The notes under the pieces are model-generated. The model did not search any database. It was not told the DNA's origin and saw only the letters and a program-made list of their open reading frames with translations. Positions 10,679 to 21,198 of a DNA stretch of 64,000 nt are shown here, one piece after another. Source of the stretch: Toxonevra muliebris (lineage: Eukaryota; Arthropoda; Insecta; Diptera; Pallopteridae); NCBI GenBank assembly GCA_963691655.1, contig OY829330.1, positions 3,996,793 to 4,060,792 on the forward strand, written 5' to 3'. Position 1 is the stretch's first letter; each line of letters starts with the position of its first letter. The position numbers and the translations under genes were made by a program.

Positions 10679-11243
10679 TTAAGGCCACCTTCTGGTCTAG
10701 ATTTTTCCAAAAATCGATTTTTTTCATATTTCAGAAGTATAGGCTTTTAAAAGTATACTGTAAAATATTCGTATCAATATTTCCAGTAATTCGACTTCTA
10801 CAGCTTATTTAGCAGGTGAGCGCAGAAGCAGGTAAAAGGGCCGACTGAAGTTTAAACTCGTTTATCTCGAAAATATATTTTTCTGCACGGTGGGAGACAA
10901 AAAACAAAAACTGCTCGACCGATTCGTCTCAAATTTAACTATATTATTCAGTAAATCAGTGGTTATAGCCATTTTGTCAATTTTTTTTTTCATTTTAGTT
11001 CCTGCGATAACTATACCTTTACTTTGATGGTTATTTTTTACAAGATCCGTTTTTTTGAAAAGGGCAACTGTAAAACCAATTTTAGTTTACTAAAAATTAT
11101 AATTTTTTTAAAATATTTTTATATATTGTTAAAGTAATAAAATATATCTACAAAGTTTAAAGACTATTGCTCATTATTTCGTTTAAAAAAAAAAATCCTA
11201 AAAACTCGTCAAATTCAAGGGCGCTAGACTAGAAGATATATTA
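10679..11243. mobile_element. divergent member of the GGATG/TTAA MITE family
   Basis: TTAA at 10679-10682. The inverted words ACCTTCTGGTCTAG (10687-10700) and CTAGACTAGAAGAT (11224-11237) form its ends. The subterminal run AAAAATCGATTTTTTT followed by AAAGTATACTGTAA is shared with the elements at 43325 and 59095. No coding capacity. The right-hand TTAA is not conserved. Confidence 0.5.
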
Positions 11244-11718
11244 GCAATTTATATATTGTTGTAACTAAATTTCTTCTTTTGAATGACATACAAAAACTTA
11301 CTCGTAGGATAAATACAAATAAAGTTACAGGCAAGCATATGCTTTAACCTTTGAGTTTCAATTCAAAATTAGTTTGTAGTTTTTTCTGCTTGGCTAGACC
11401 TACGACACGTGCAAACCTCGAAAAAAATAAATTCAAATTTTTTTTTTGTCACACTGTGTTAATTACAATAAATCTGTATAACCCTATATCTTCGTTGTTT
11501 TTACTCCGGCTTTAGCGATTTTAAGCATAAGTAATAGATGCAAATAGACGCATCTTTATAGAAAAAAGTTATGGAAAACTTTGGCAAAACTTTTAGCTCA
11601 AAAATTCTTCAATTGAGCTCAAATTTTTTTCTGGATTAGTTTTTCCAGTAACCTCACAAAATAAGCTCAAGCGAGCGAAATTCGGAATAACTTTTCAAAT
11701 AATGGCAATTCTAACATT
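11244..11718. other. unassigned AT-rich stretch
   Basis: Nothing supported. Confidence 0.35.
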
Positions 11719-11732
11719 CATATATATCTATA

Positions 11733-11776
<44 letters not shown>
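11719..11776. repeat. (AT)n microsatellite
   Basis: An almost pure AT dinucleotide run of more than 50 bases, slightly impure at its left end (ATCTATATCT). It ends at TATGTACAG. Confidence 0.95.
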
Positions 11777-11780
<4 letters not shown>

Positions 11781-12189
11781 GTATGTAACAAAATTGAGCA
11801 AACATAGTTTATTGCCGAAATTTCGGTATTTCCAAGGCCCTCTTGGAACCGGAAGGAGTTATCTGATCTCAAAAGTTTCAACTTTTGTTCATCTGGATCT
11901 GAAAAAACTTTGCTATGCTGTCACTTTTTAATTTGACGCCATTTTCGGTCTACTTTTCATGCCCCAAAAATGTCCCTTCATTTGCTCACAAATATTGATA
12001 TGCAGTCATTCCAAAAGCAAATGTTATTTCCTTACTATGAATCAATGTTTTCCTTCTTAAAAAAATAGTAAATAAATTAATTTTCTTTTGTTTTTGTTAA
12101 TTATGTTTTTAAATTGCTTTTTCATGAAAATATTAGGCATACATTGCATATAAGTATTCCCCACTTGTAAGCAACAGGCTTCGTGCATT
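11777..12189. other. unassigned, possible inner part of a DNA transposon
   Basis: TACAGTATGTAACAAAATTG right after the AT run could be a Tc1/pogo-type end. The partial inverse GAGCAAAC and TTTGCTC occurs near 11797 and 11983. No transposase motif. Confidence 0.2.
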
Positions 12190-12222
12190 TTCTAGGGTGC
12201 TTATAAGCGGGGACTACTGTAT
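12190..12222. repeat. pogo-like right terminal repeat
   Basis: Reading inward from the right, the end is TACAGTAGTCCCCGCTTATA (inverse of the plus strand), with TA at 12221-12222. CAGTAGTCCCCGCTTATAAG is typical of pogo/Tigger-like TA-target elements. A left partner is uncertain. Confidence 0.4.
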
Positions 12223-13385
12223 AACTGAATGGAACACTGAGTTTTGCAAAGTTGGGGACTCAGCGCCTATTGTACTTTATATGGATGGTCAGTTTATAGT
12301 CAATAACTTGCCCCGAAATTTGGTTTTGGGTTGAACCAGTAAATTACCGGTTCGTTAGTGCGTGTACACGCACGAACATGAACGATACGTGCATTCCAAA
12401 CACTAAGTGCTCGTTTAGTTAAAAGCTTATGTACGCAGTGTTGCCACATCAGAGCTTTTCCTTCAGATTTGGTGGATTTTTAAAAATAAAACGCTCACCT
12501 AAATGAGAGTAATTCGGATTGATGTACATATATAATTCGGATCGATTTTGTTTTGCTAATAACTTTTCTTTGGTATTTTTTAAAATTACGAGAATTATTT
12601 TCTCTTTCTAATGGTATGTAACACTTATTTCAATTATTTCAAATTAATCAGTTGTGAGCGAAGAAACAAAGAGTGAGCGTATTTTCACACAAAGTCTTAG
12701 CAAATAAAATAGGAAACCCACAATTTTTATAACAATAATAACTTTTGTGTTGGTAAATATATTTATATAATATATAGGGGTTTGTTCACTATATGCTATA
12801 GTTTGGTACCATTTTAGAAAGCATATTAGCAAAAAATTAACTTTTAAAATCGATCCGAATTACCAACATGCATTTTTCTACTAGCATATAAGTTGTATCG
12901 ATGATCCGAATTACAAGCAAATGAGGTGCTTGCATAATTACAAAATATAGAAAAACTGTATGATTTTAATTAATGAAACTGTTTTAGTTGTGATTTAGAT
13001 ATAATAGGTGATGTTTGAAGGTAATTTAGATCGACCCTTTGTTTAGATCGTTTTTGTGGAATTTGAGTTCAAAGTTTAGATAAACTTGAAAAATATTTTG
13101 AATTTTAGTCAAAAATTTTCCATTTTAAAATCGAAAAATATTTTTTTTAATTGAAATATTAATTGAAATTAATAGAGTTTCTTAGGGTTATATCAATTCT
13201 GAAACTAACAAGTAATTTTTAGTCAAATTCAATATGAAATATATTTTTAAAAACAAGTTTGTGTTAAATGATTAGTATTTTTTTTATTCCAGTCTATAAA
13301 TTTTAATTCCGATATTTCTTAGAATGATTCGAAGAAATGATTTTTATATATTTCGTTCTTCATCAGCTCACGGGCATGGCCCCGG
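12223..13385. other. unassigned AT-rich stretch
   Basis: CAGTGTTGCCA near 12437 is mirrored by TTTGGCAACACTGTA near 14326, which could bound an old 1.9 kb element, but no further inverted sequence was convincing. No coding content. Confidence 0.3.
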
Positions 13386-13595
13386 ACTAGCGGATCCAGA
13401 GATTTAACTTAATGGGGTTAACATTTGTTCATCCCTTTCAAATTTTTTTTTTGTGGCCAGCGATCAAATATATGAAATTCTAATCAGTAAGAAAGCGGAG
13501 GGAGAGGGGGAGTTGGGGAGCGGGGAGTTTGGAAGGAGGCGAGGCATTTAACCCCGAATCCTCTCCCCTTTCCTACGCTCCTTAGATCCGCTATT
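13386..13595. mobile_element. short MITE with TAGCGGATC ends and a purine tract
   Basis: TAGCGGATCCA (13388-13398) and TAGATCCGCTA (13583-13593) form inverted ends. The interior carries a nearly pure purine block (about 13487-13548) facing a C/T-rich stretch. Related GCGGATCCAG or ACGGATCCATGG words occur at about 27970 and 53060, suggesting a family. Confidence 0.45.
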
Positions 13596-14734
13596 GCTCC
13601 TACGTAAGATTGTACAGTCCCATACTTTTGTTTTTTAAATATATATGCTTATAATTACTCTCATTTACGTTATAAAGTATGGAAACCAAAACGCGTTTCA
13701 TGTTTTTTATCTTTGAGTCGAGCGAAAATGTTTTCCAAATCGTTCATTTTTTGATCGCTTAAAGCTGACTGAGCTTGTGACATTTTATTTTGTGGCATTA
13801 AATTTTATTTTTTTCTACGAAATTTTGGTAGGAATGTCCGAAAGTTGACGATTTTTTTTATAGTTTTTTGAGCCGCTACTTACTAAATTTACAATAATAT
13901 CTTTTCGGTTGATTTAAGCCTTCTTTCAATCATTTAACCATCCACACAAACATTCGAAGTCTTACATTTGAGTTAAAATTTCGTAGAACCAAGAAAATAA
14001 TGTATCACAGAATACATTGTCACATACTTGGTCGGAAAAAATATTCCCTTGAATCAAGAACGAAGATTGTTTACAAAAATAAAAATTTAAATTCCAATAA
14101 TTTTGTGTAGATACATTTGAATCCCGAAAATCCTGGGATTTAGTGTTTTCAATCCTGGAATTTTTGAGACCGCTTTCAGACCGAATCTCAGGATTTAAAG
14201 ATTCTGTAGATTGACATTCCTATTATAAATTTATTCGTAGATATATCAATAACTTAATTAAATCTGGTGGGTTTTTCACAAAAAACGCGTTTTTATGAGA
14301 ATTCTGGTGGATTTTAAAATCCAAGATTTGGCAACACTGTATGGATCTTCGTGTTTGAAAAGTACGTATAGTTCGGGTCCGTAATTTCTGTGAATATTTT
14401 TAAAAACACGTGCAAACATGCCATAAGTTTTAATCATAATTTTTCAGAACAAATAGTTCGCATATTATTGAGTTTGTTCCTTACTAAAGAATCAAACTTT
14501 TTTGGTTTTTTTAAATAATGGTCAAGCCCAGAATGAAGCGTGGTGGTGGGGTACCCTGAATGAGAAGGTGCAAAAAATTATTATTGATATGTAAACATTT
14601 TAGCTCATGGTATGGGCAAATTTTCAAATGTGTAAAAAGTAAGAATAACTGTAACGTAAGATGTAAGATAACTGTAACGTCCAGTTCCCCTCTCGCTCGC
14701 ACTACTGCGCGGCATGATTGTGCTACTCTAAACA
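13596..14734. other. unassigned AT-rich stretch
   Basis: No gene seen. The right limit includes the TTTGGCAACACTG word noted for the 12.2 kb stretch. Confidence 0.35.
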
Positions 14735-14770
14735 ACAAAGAGAGGAGAGAAAAGAAGAAGAGAGGGAGAA
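14735..14770. promoter_or_regulatory. GA-rich tract, possible GAGA-factor binding region
   Basis: AACAAAGAGAGGAGAGAAAAG continuing to AGAGGGAGA is a dense run of GAGA-type sites, which in flies can bind GAGA factor near promoters. No clear initiator is paired with it, so it could equally be simple sequence. Confidence 0.2.
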
Positions 14771-15306
14771 ATTAAAATACGAGCGGAGTTTGTTTGTTTA
14801 TGTTTCGATCAATTTACTCACACATATATGTACATACGAAAATAAAATGTGTGTGTACATTTATTCGTGGCAGAATTATTTGTTGGTGTTAAACGAGTGG
14901 AGATCGACTATACCATACAAGCAGAGAAGTAGCAAACACAGGCGTTTGATAGGTTTTGCATTCGGTTAGTTAGATTGGATTAAAATTAAATATTCTTTAA
15001 AATATAAAAACAATAAAAAATGATAAGTGATAAAGAATCTAGGTTTCAATAAATGTATGAACAAAATGTAGTGATAATGATAGCAAACCACGGCATTATA
15101 AAACTTTTGCTTTGTACATTAACCTTAGAAAGGCAACACTTTTTTATCTATGTAAATAGCAAAAACTCAATTTTGAGGCAACGTTATGTAAAATTTTCAC
15201 ATTTTTTTAATAAAATTTCATATTTCACAAATATATGCAATATGGAATAAAAATTTGCGTTTGCAATGATGCAAGACCATTTGCAATTTATGGTGAATTG
15301 GGTTAT
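14771..15306. other. unassigned stretch left of the mariner element
   Basis: CACATATATGTACATA-type simple sequence near 14820; otherwise nothing supported. Confidence 0.35.
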
Positions 15307-15308
15307 TA

Positions 15309-16609
15309 AGGAATAAGATTGAAAAAATCTTAACACATGTTTTACCTATTATTTTTTTTTTTGGGTGTAAAATTTAAAAATTTCTTTGATCTAATTATCT
15401 TTGAAAAATATGTCAGTTGTTATTTTTAATGACATACATGTTAATTTATTGTGAGTTTGATCAAAATGAGTGAAGAAAAAGAAGTACGTCTTAAAATTAT
15501 TAAAAATTTTCAAAAAAATCCAAATTGGTCCTACAAAAAATTGGCCAAAGAATTGAAGGTCTGCCGCAAACTGTTTCCAATGTTATTAAACAGTTTCAGG
15601 AGAAATTGACCATCGATAAGAAACCTGGTTCGGGAAGGAAACAAGGACCACATGATATTGGGAAAGCCAAGAATATAGAAAGCATATTGAAAAGATCTCC
15701 AAACACATCTGGTAGAAAAGCTGCCCGGTTAGCCCAGTGCTCTGGCTATTTGGTGCGAAAAGTTAAAGCCAATGCAGGTTTGAAAACATACAAAGTCCAA
15801 ATGTTCTAGACAGGAATGCTGCAAAAAATTTAGACGCCAAAAGTAGGACTCGGAAATTAAAATCGAATTTCATACAAAAAAATTCATGTTTTATAATGGT
15901 CGACGAAACGTATGTACTGGCAGATTTTACGCAGCTTTCGGGTCAAAATTTTTATGTTGCTGATGCTCGAGGAAATGTCGAAGAACAATTTAGAATCCAA
16001 AAGCAGATAAAATTTCCTAAAAAATTCCTGGTATGGCAAGCTATATGCAGTTGCGGCAAAAGAAGCAAGTCATTTGTTACAGTGGGCTCTATAAATACCG
16101 AAATATACATCAAAGAATGTTTGAAAAAAAGACTTCTTCCTTTCATAAGAGAGCACAATGTGTCCACATTTTTTTGGCCCGATTTGGCATCATGTCACTA
16201 CGGCTACGGCAAGAAAGCTCTGGAGTGGTACCAAAGTAATAACATAGTTTTTGGACCAAGAGAGGCCAATCCTCCAAATTGTCCGGAGCTAAGACCAGTG
16301 GAGAGATATTGGGCTCTTGTGAAAAGAAACTTAAAGAGCACAAAAAAGGTGTCCCAAAATATCGAAGATTGTAAAAGGAGATGGGGAAACTGTTCCAAAA
16401 AGGTGTCTGAAACAACTATCAAATCTCTAATGGAAGGCTTACCAAAAAAGGTCCACGAGTTCATAAATATTGGTTAGAACGATAAAAGTTATATTTTTCT
16501 GTAATTTGTAAAATATTATCAATTAAATAAAAAAAATCAAAACTCTAAGATCAACCGTTTAAAAATTATTGAATTTTATATATGTTAAGATTTTTTCGAT
16601 CTCACTCCT
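15309..16609 (+). mobile_element. full-length, inactive IS630-Tc1-mariner element
   Basis: Both ends carry 27 bp inverted repeats, AGGARTRAGATYGAAAAAAT continuing to CTTAACA (15309-15335 and 16583-16609), flanked by TA (15307-15308 and 16610-16611). The 1301 bp size is typical for a Tc1/mariner unit with one transposase gene. The gene is present but frameshifted twice, so the copy is dead. The ends differ at only three positions, suggesting moderate age. Confidence 0.9.
15466..16477 (+). pseudogene. mariner-superfamily transposase (DD37E-like), two frameshifts
   Basis: The start is ATG at 15466 (MSEEKEVRLKIIKNF). About 15567 the frame shifts to QTVSNVIKQF, then GRKQGPHDIGKAKN and a second helix-turn-helix (SGRKAARLAQCSGYLVRKVK). 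Near 15790 it shifts again to NVLDRNAAKNLD and on to the stop at 16477. The catalytic triad is visible: Asp in MVDETY (15896), Asp in FWPDLASCHY, and Glu in RPVERYWA. Between the second Asp and the Glu I count 39 residues; relatives with SCHY followed directly by one Lys-type residue have 37. The extra Gly-Tyr in HYGYGKK accounts for the difference. Intact relatives cut and paste the element at TA sites. Confidence 0.85.
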
Positions 16610-16611
16610 TA

Positions 16612-17247
16612 TATATAAAAGATAATGATATCTAATAAATTTTTAAGTTTATAAAAGAATTGTTTTAGTTTGAATTATTTACATCAAATCCCTATATATG
16701 GCTTTACATATGTGAGCTTATGTATATGGCATTTAGTTGGCTTAACTGTTTACACATCAAATATCTTACGTGCCTTGCACACATCCATTGTTTTTTTTTA
16801 TTGCTGGATATACTATTCAAGAATATATTTATTATGTATTATATATTTAGAATTGCAGAGGTCAATTATAAAGATTTTCATCAATACGAAGCATCAACGG
16901 TTAGTTTTGCTCAGATTTTTTTTGAATCCGAGAAAAATTGTAAATTCAAAATAAAAAACTCACATGTACTCGATAGAAGTGAAACTTCTTTGGTAGGTTT
17001 GTGACTGGGAATATGTAAGTGCAATAACAGCAGTCTGGGAAAGATAATTGTATGTATGCACATGACATTTAAATAGTTGATATGAGTCGGTACATATCCA
17101 AAGTGCCAAGGCCATGGACGAAAATTTTCCAGATTTTTAATGCAATACATACTGACCGTACAAATAAATAGTTTAAACAAAGGAAATGATGTTATTAATT
17201 AATGTTAATTAAATTAAAAAACCTATTTAATTTAACTATTTTTTCAA
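16612..17247. other. unassigned AT-rich stretch
   Basis: Overlapping 90-codon frames around 16670-17180 on both strands have no recognisable motif and AT-driven composition. I do not call genes. Confidence 0.4.
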
Positions 17248-17475
17248 AAGTGATTAAGTCCCATCGTAAGTGTAAATCAAAATTGCTTAAGTCCCTTTCA
17301 GCCAATCGCACTGTTTCCTTGTTCTGCTAATGCATTGCAATAAATTTAAATTTTTGGCTTTCCACATGGCCGCATCCATACAGATGCTTTTTGTTTTCTT
17401 GTGCTTAAGTCCAGATGATTTTTTTTCAAAACTAATTAGGTCCATATGGTATTTATCAAAAGTGCTTAAGTCCAA
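17248..17475. repeat. interspersed GTGCTTAAGTCC motif array
   Basis: Five versions of (A)AGTGCTTAAGTCC appear at about 17249, 17283, 17401, 17436 and 17458, all in the same orientation with AT-rich spacers. A sixth weaker version lies at 19534. Function unknown; it may be a decayed minisatellite or the body of a repeat family. Confidence 0.4.
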
Positions 17476-17569
17476 CGTAAAACTGGTTTATTGTGAATTT
17501 GACTTACTTTATCATTGTTTTTTCTTCGCAAAATGTCTCCAAAAACAGTTTTCTTAATAATTTTACCCA

Positions 17570-18010
17570 TGTTACAAGTATTTGGAGGTAGATGCTTTTT
17601 TTCAAAAAGTAGCCATTTTGAACATTTTAGAGATTCATTTTTTTAAATGGATAGAAAGGAGTGAGTTAATAGAAGATTATTAATACTACTTTTATTACTT
17701 AGTACTAAATTATAAATTTTATTTATAATAAAAAACGTATAAATAGTGTTATTAAAATTAGTTTTCTTTATTGAACATGTCAAGAGTCAAAAAATAATAT
17801 AAAAAGCAACAACTATTTCTCCCTATGTTCATGCAATACTATGTATACAAATTATTTTCTTATAAATTCTCACCTAAAAATTTATCTATGAAAGTACAAC
17901 TCTGTTGCAAACAGAAGAATATTATCAAAACAAATGTTTTCCCAATTGTCAAAGTTCCTCTTACTTGTCAAAATAGATCTACCTTCTTAACTCTTCTGCC
18001 ATGGTAGAGA
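17570..18010 (-). repeat. dispersed repeat copy (family also at 60395-60895)
   Basis: Read on the minus strand, this matches 60395-60895 colinearly: GACAAGTAAGAGGAACTTTG, then CATAGTATTGCATG, TTTTTATATTATTT, ACATGTTCAA, GTAATAAAAGTAG, AATCTCTAAAATGTTC and AAAATGGCTACT. The plus copy has two extra segments. No coding content. It is probably a non-autonomous transposon. Confidence 0.65.
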
Positions 18011-18133
18011 GTGTGGATTTTGCACTGTTTTCTTTTTAATGTAAACGAAAAGGTAGATTCAAATATATTTATATTGTTTATGTTGCTATTGATATATACG
18101 TAATTATGTTTAGCATAGTGCTAAATCAGTACT

Positions 18134-18370
18134 AAAGGCTGAACCATGCCTTTTCAAATGAGCCCTAAGCCATATTATTCGCATACGCCCTTAGAGTAAG
18201 GGCTGTGTTTATGTCTAGGGGTGCAGGAAAAAATGTACACAGAACGGGTATTATCTAACTTACACCCACGGCCAGACATAATGTAATGTGCAGTGGTCTG
18301 AACTGTTTTGGGAGTCGCTGGTTACAAATCTGCAGTTAGATTTTATAAATTCAAAATGGCGGACGAATTT
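18134..18370 (+). repeat. dispersed repeat copy (family also at 57888-58135)
   Basis: Colinear with 57888-58135: GTGTTTATGT, GGGTGCAGGAAAAAAT, CCAGACATAATG, GTGCAGTGGTC, GCTGGTTACAAATCTGCAGT and ATGGCGGAC all occur in order. The other copy lies inside the hAT-like element at 57088-58526. Confidence 0.7.
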
Positions 18371-19227
18371 TTAAAAATTCAACGGATTTGCTCAAAACTT
18401 GTTACTCGGGGGTTTCGGGTCGCAGATTACGAATATGCGGTCAGATTTGTAGCCAGCGACTTCTGATATTAACGAAGTTTGTGGCAGGCATTGGCGTAAC
18501 TAGGTAGGGGGCCCACGGCCCACCCCAGCTGGCTCTAGGCCGCCCCCAGAAATAATATGGCAAGAAAAGTAAAGTCCAAAGAAAATGATTAATTTAAAGA
18601 TTATATAAAAACTTACATTCATTAAAAAAAAATTTGAATATCTATGAAAAAAAGGAAAAATTTTTGTTTACTTTACGAATTTTTGCTTTTGCAGCAAAAG
18701 CTATGATGAATACTTAAAGCAGTAAAAGATTATTAGTTTCTACAACAAAATTTATAACATTTCCTTATTCTATTAGGCATAAATTATTCATTATGCGGCG
18801 GTTATGCAAGCAATTTTTGGATTGTCCAATCAAAATTTTTGATGTGTAAACATCTTTTCACGTACCCGGAGAAAAAATTTGACTTTTGAGTGATTTTGAA
18901 ATCGAATTATGTTTGAGCTGTCCTGTTATAAAGACTTCGGTTAAGAGCAACCATGTTACAGGAAAGGTTTTCAAATGAATCAATTATTAACATTGAAAAC
19001 AAATTTGTTAAAGAAAAAATTACAGCCGAAAAAGAGTTAAATATATTTTCTGGGGGGGCTGGTTCCCTCGAGAGAATTCTCATTTAACATTATCGTTTAA
19101 TATTTTTCAAAAAAGGCCAAAAAACTCTGTTTTTAGGGGCTTCAATCTTTTTTTTTTCATTTCAATATATTTAACCCAGTAGTTTTTTTGAATAGCATTT
19201 TGCAAATTGCTGCCAAATCTAAGATGT
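18371..19227. other. unassigned stretch
   Basis: GGCGTAACTAGGTAGGGGGCC near 18493 resembles the GC-rich end of a hAT-like MITE (compare the end at 57088), but no partner was found. Otherwise nothing supported. Confidence 0.3.
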
Positions 19228-19346
19228 TTTGAATTGAAATCGAAAAATGGGATGACCTGAAAGTTAGACACTGCAACCTGTAAGATCTTTTGCACCAAAG
19301 TGCTAATTTATGAAGGAACCCAAGACTGGAGTCGAACATCAGCTTC
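19228..19346 (-). mobile_element. 5'-truncated tRNA-derived SINE, second family
   Basis: On the minus strand this runs from a B-box remnant (GTTCGACTCC) through CTTGGGT, CTTTGGTGCAAAAGATCTTA, CAGGTTGCAGT and GACTTTC. It matches the 3' body of the SINE at 39664-39870 in order. The A-box part is missing. Confidence 0.65.
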
Positions 19347-19716
19347 AAATTTGGTTTTGTTATAAAACTTAACCGTTTCTGGCAGAAGTTTATTATTTTT
19401 CAGCTAAGAAAAGAGTTCCCCGAACTCAAATTGAGTATATGCCCAATGTTATTAGTTCATGAATAAATGAATAAAATTTGTTGTTTAGGAATTTCAAGAT
19501 TTGTTAACCGACTTAAATGAAACGTCATTTTTTTTGTCAAAGTGACTAAGTCGCAACAATGTATAAAGGGCAGGCAAATCATAAAGCCGTTTCGGAACCC
19601 GCCACGATTCCTCATCAGTGATCTTTGTGATGGTTTTTACTAGCATTTCAACATTTTACTACAGTTAGTAAATGAGAGAAAAGCAATTTCGTTAGAAACT
19701 TCGAATGATATACATT
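19347..19716. other. unassigned AT-rich stretch
   Basis: Nothing supported. Confidence 0.35.
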
Positions 19717-19717
19717 T

Positions 19718-19976
19718 CTGTGGCAATAAGGAATAACAGCTAAACTCAAAAGTCGACTAAAAACCTGTTGCGTATTTTTCATTATAAAACCCAAAATATT
19801 GAAAGTTCTTAAATAATTATTGGAGTTTAATTAATAAAAAACTATGGAGACTGCTAAATTGCAAAAAATTTTTGAAAACTTTCAACATTTTGGGATTTAT
19901 AATATAAAATACGCAGCAGGTTTTTATTCGACTTTTGAGTTTAGCTGTTATTCCTTATTGCCACAGAGTTTATGTC
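19718..19976. mobile_element. foldback MITE with about 100 bp arms
   Basis: The left arm (19718-19815) and right arm (about 19877-19976) are inverted copies: CTGTGGCAATAAGG, AATAACAGCTAAACTCAAAA, GTCGA, TAAAAACCTG, GCGTATTTT and AATATTGAAAGT occur in both with few mismatches. Only about 60 bp separate the arms, so a transcript would form a long hairpin. Target duplication not clear. Confidence 0.75.
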
Positions 19977-20712
19977 AATTGGATAATTATCAAGATTTAC
20001 ACCAGTAACTGAAAAAAGAGCTAAAAATCAGGTTTTTTGCTAATATCTCGAAAACACTTCTTTGCAAAAATACATGAGGGCCCTTTTCTATTTTAACGAC
20101 TCACAGTTAATCTAAAAACCTCTTTTTTCTTCTGGTTCAGTTTTCGTGTAAACTAGTGTAGTATGAAATTTAATTTTTTTGCACGGTTTCTTTGGGAAAA
20201 TATTTAGAGTTTTTCCATCTCAAACGATTTTTAAAGTTGTGGAACATATTTTCAAATTTACCATATGTCTCATGTAGTTTTTAACACGATTTTTTTTTTG
20301 CACGGTTTTTCAAGGAACGTATCTACCGTGTAAAAAATTTTGTAATCTTAAATAGTTAATAAAAGAACTGATATCATTTGCCATTTGTTTTCATTGTCCA
20401 ATTTATCTAATAAAGTCGAGGAAAAACCTGTTTTTTTCGATCTCTGAATTGGTGAGCTCCCTTAATACTTTGAGTACAATTGAGGGTGTGCATTGAAGTT
20501 GAGTAAGTATAAATAATTGAGAACAGTGACTAAGAGTATGTGAGTGATTGGTTGAGTGAAAAAGAAATCGAGAGCAGAAGCAAAAAAATTATAATGAAAA
20601 GAGATGGAGTCAGCTAGAAAAATAATCTTCCTCATTAACTTTTTCTTGCGTAATAAAAGAAAAAAATAATTGTGATACATGTATATTAGCTTGCCTACGA
20701 GATATATGAAAT
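19977..20712. other. unassigned AT-rich stretch
   Basis: The 87-codon minus frame at 20462-20725 has no recognisable motif. Nothing supported. Confidence 0.4.
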
Positions 20713-21198
20713 GTGCAAATTTCAATTTTTTTCTGCTCCTAGTGGTTTTTCTGAAAGATTATATGAGAAAAATAAGATTCAGAAAAAATATAGAGGTCCC
20801 TAGTGGAAAATAGTCAGTCGGTATTGAATCAAAAGTTTAAAAATAGGCTTTAAAAAGGTAAATAGCTTCATCGTTGATAACTTCTAAAATATTGAATTTT
20901 GAGTTCCCAACACATTTTTTTTAAGGATAGCTAGGGCAATATTTTGTTCTTAAAAAGTTTTGATATAAGAGTGAAAATTAACCATGTTTTGATCGAAAGG
21001 CTGTCAATTTTTTTTACAAAATTTCCATGAGGAAAATTCTTTAAACGATTTTTTTTTTAATTTTTAGGGGTTAGCCTTTGATTCAATACCAACTGGCTAT
21101 TGTCAACTAGAGACCTCTATATTTTTCTCTAAATCTTATTTTTCTCATATAATCTTTCAGAAAATCCGCTAGGAGCAGGAAAAAAACGAACTTTGCAC
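20713..21198. mobile_element. foldback MITE with about 120 bp arms
   Basis: Left arm 20713-20834 and right arm about 21074-21198 are inverted copies. Shared words in order: GTGCAAA, TTCTGCTCCTAG, TTTTCTGAAAGATTATATGA, GAAAAATAAGAT, AAATATAGAGGTC and GTATTGAATCAAA. The 240 bp centre has no coding content. Confidence 0.8.

Noticed and set aside
12434..14340. A 1.9 kb element bounded by CAGTGTTGCCA and TTTGGCAACACTG
   Set aside because: Only the terminal 11-12 bases match in inverse, GTGTTGCCA words are frequent elsewhere in the window, and there is no coding content.
14511..14775. Opposed 71-75-codon frames near 14.6 kb as a small gene
   Set aside because: Neither has a recognisable motif; both overlap and depend on AT/GA-rich sequence.
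16143..16464. Minus-strand frames of 86-90 codons under the mariner transposase
   Set aside because: Shadows of the real transposase reading frame on the plus strand.
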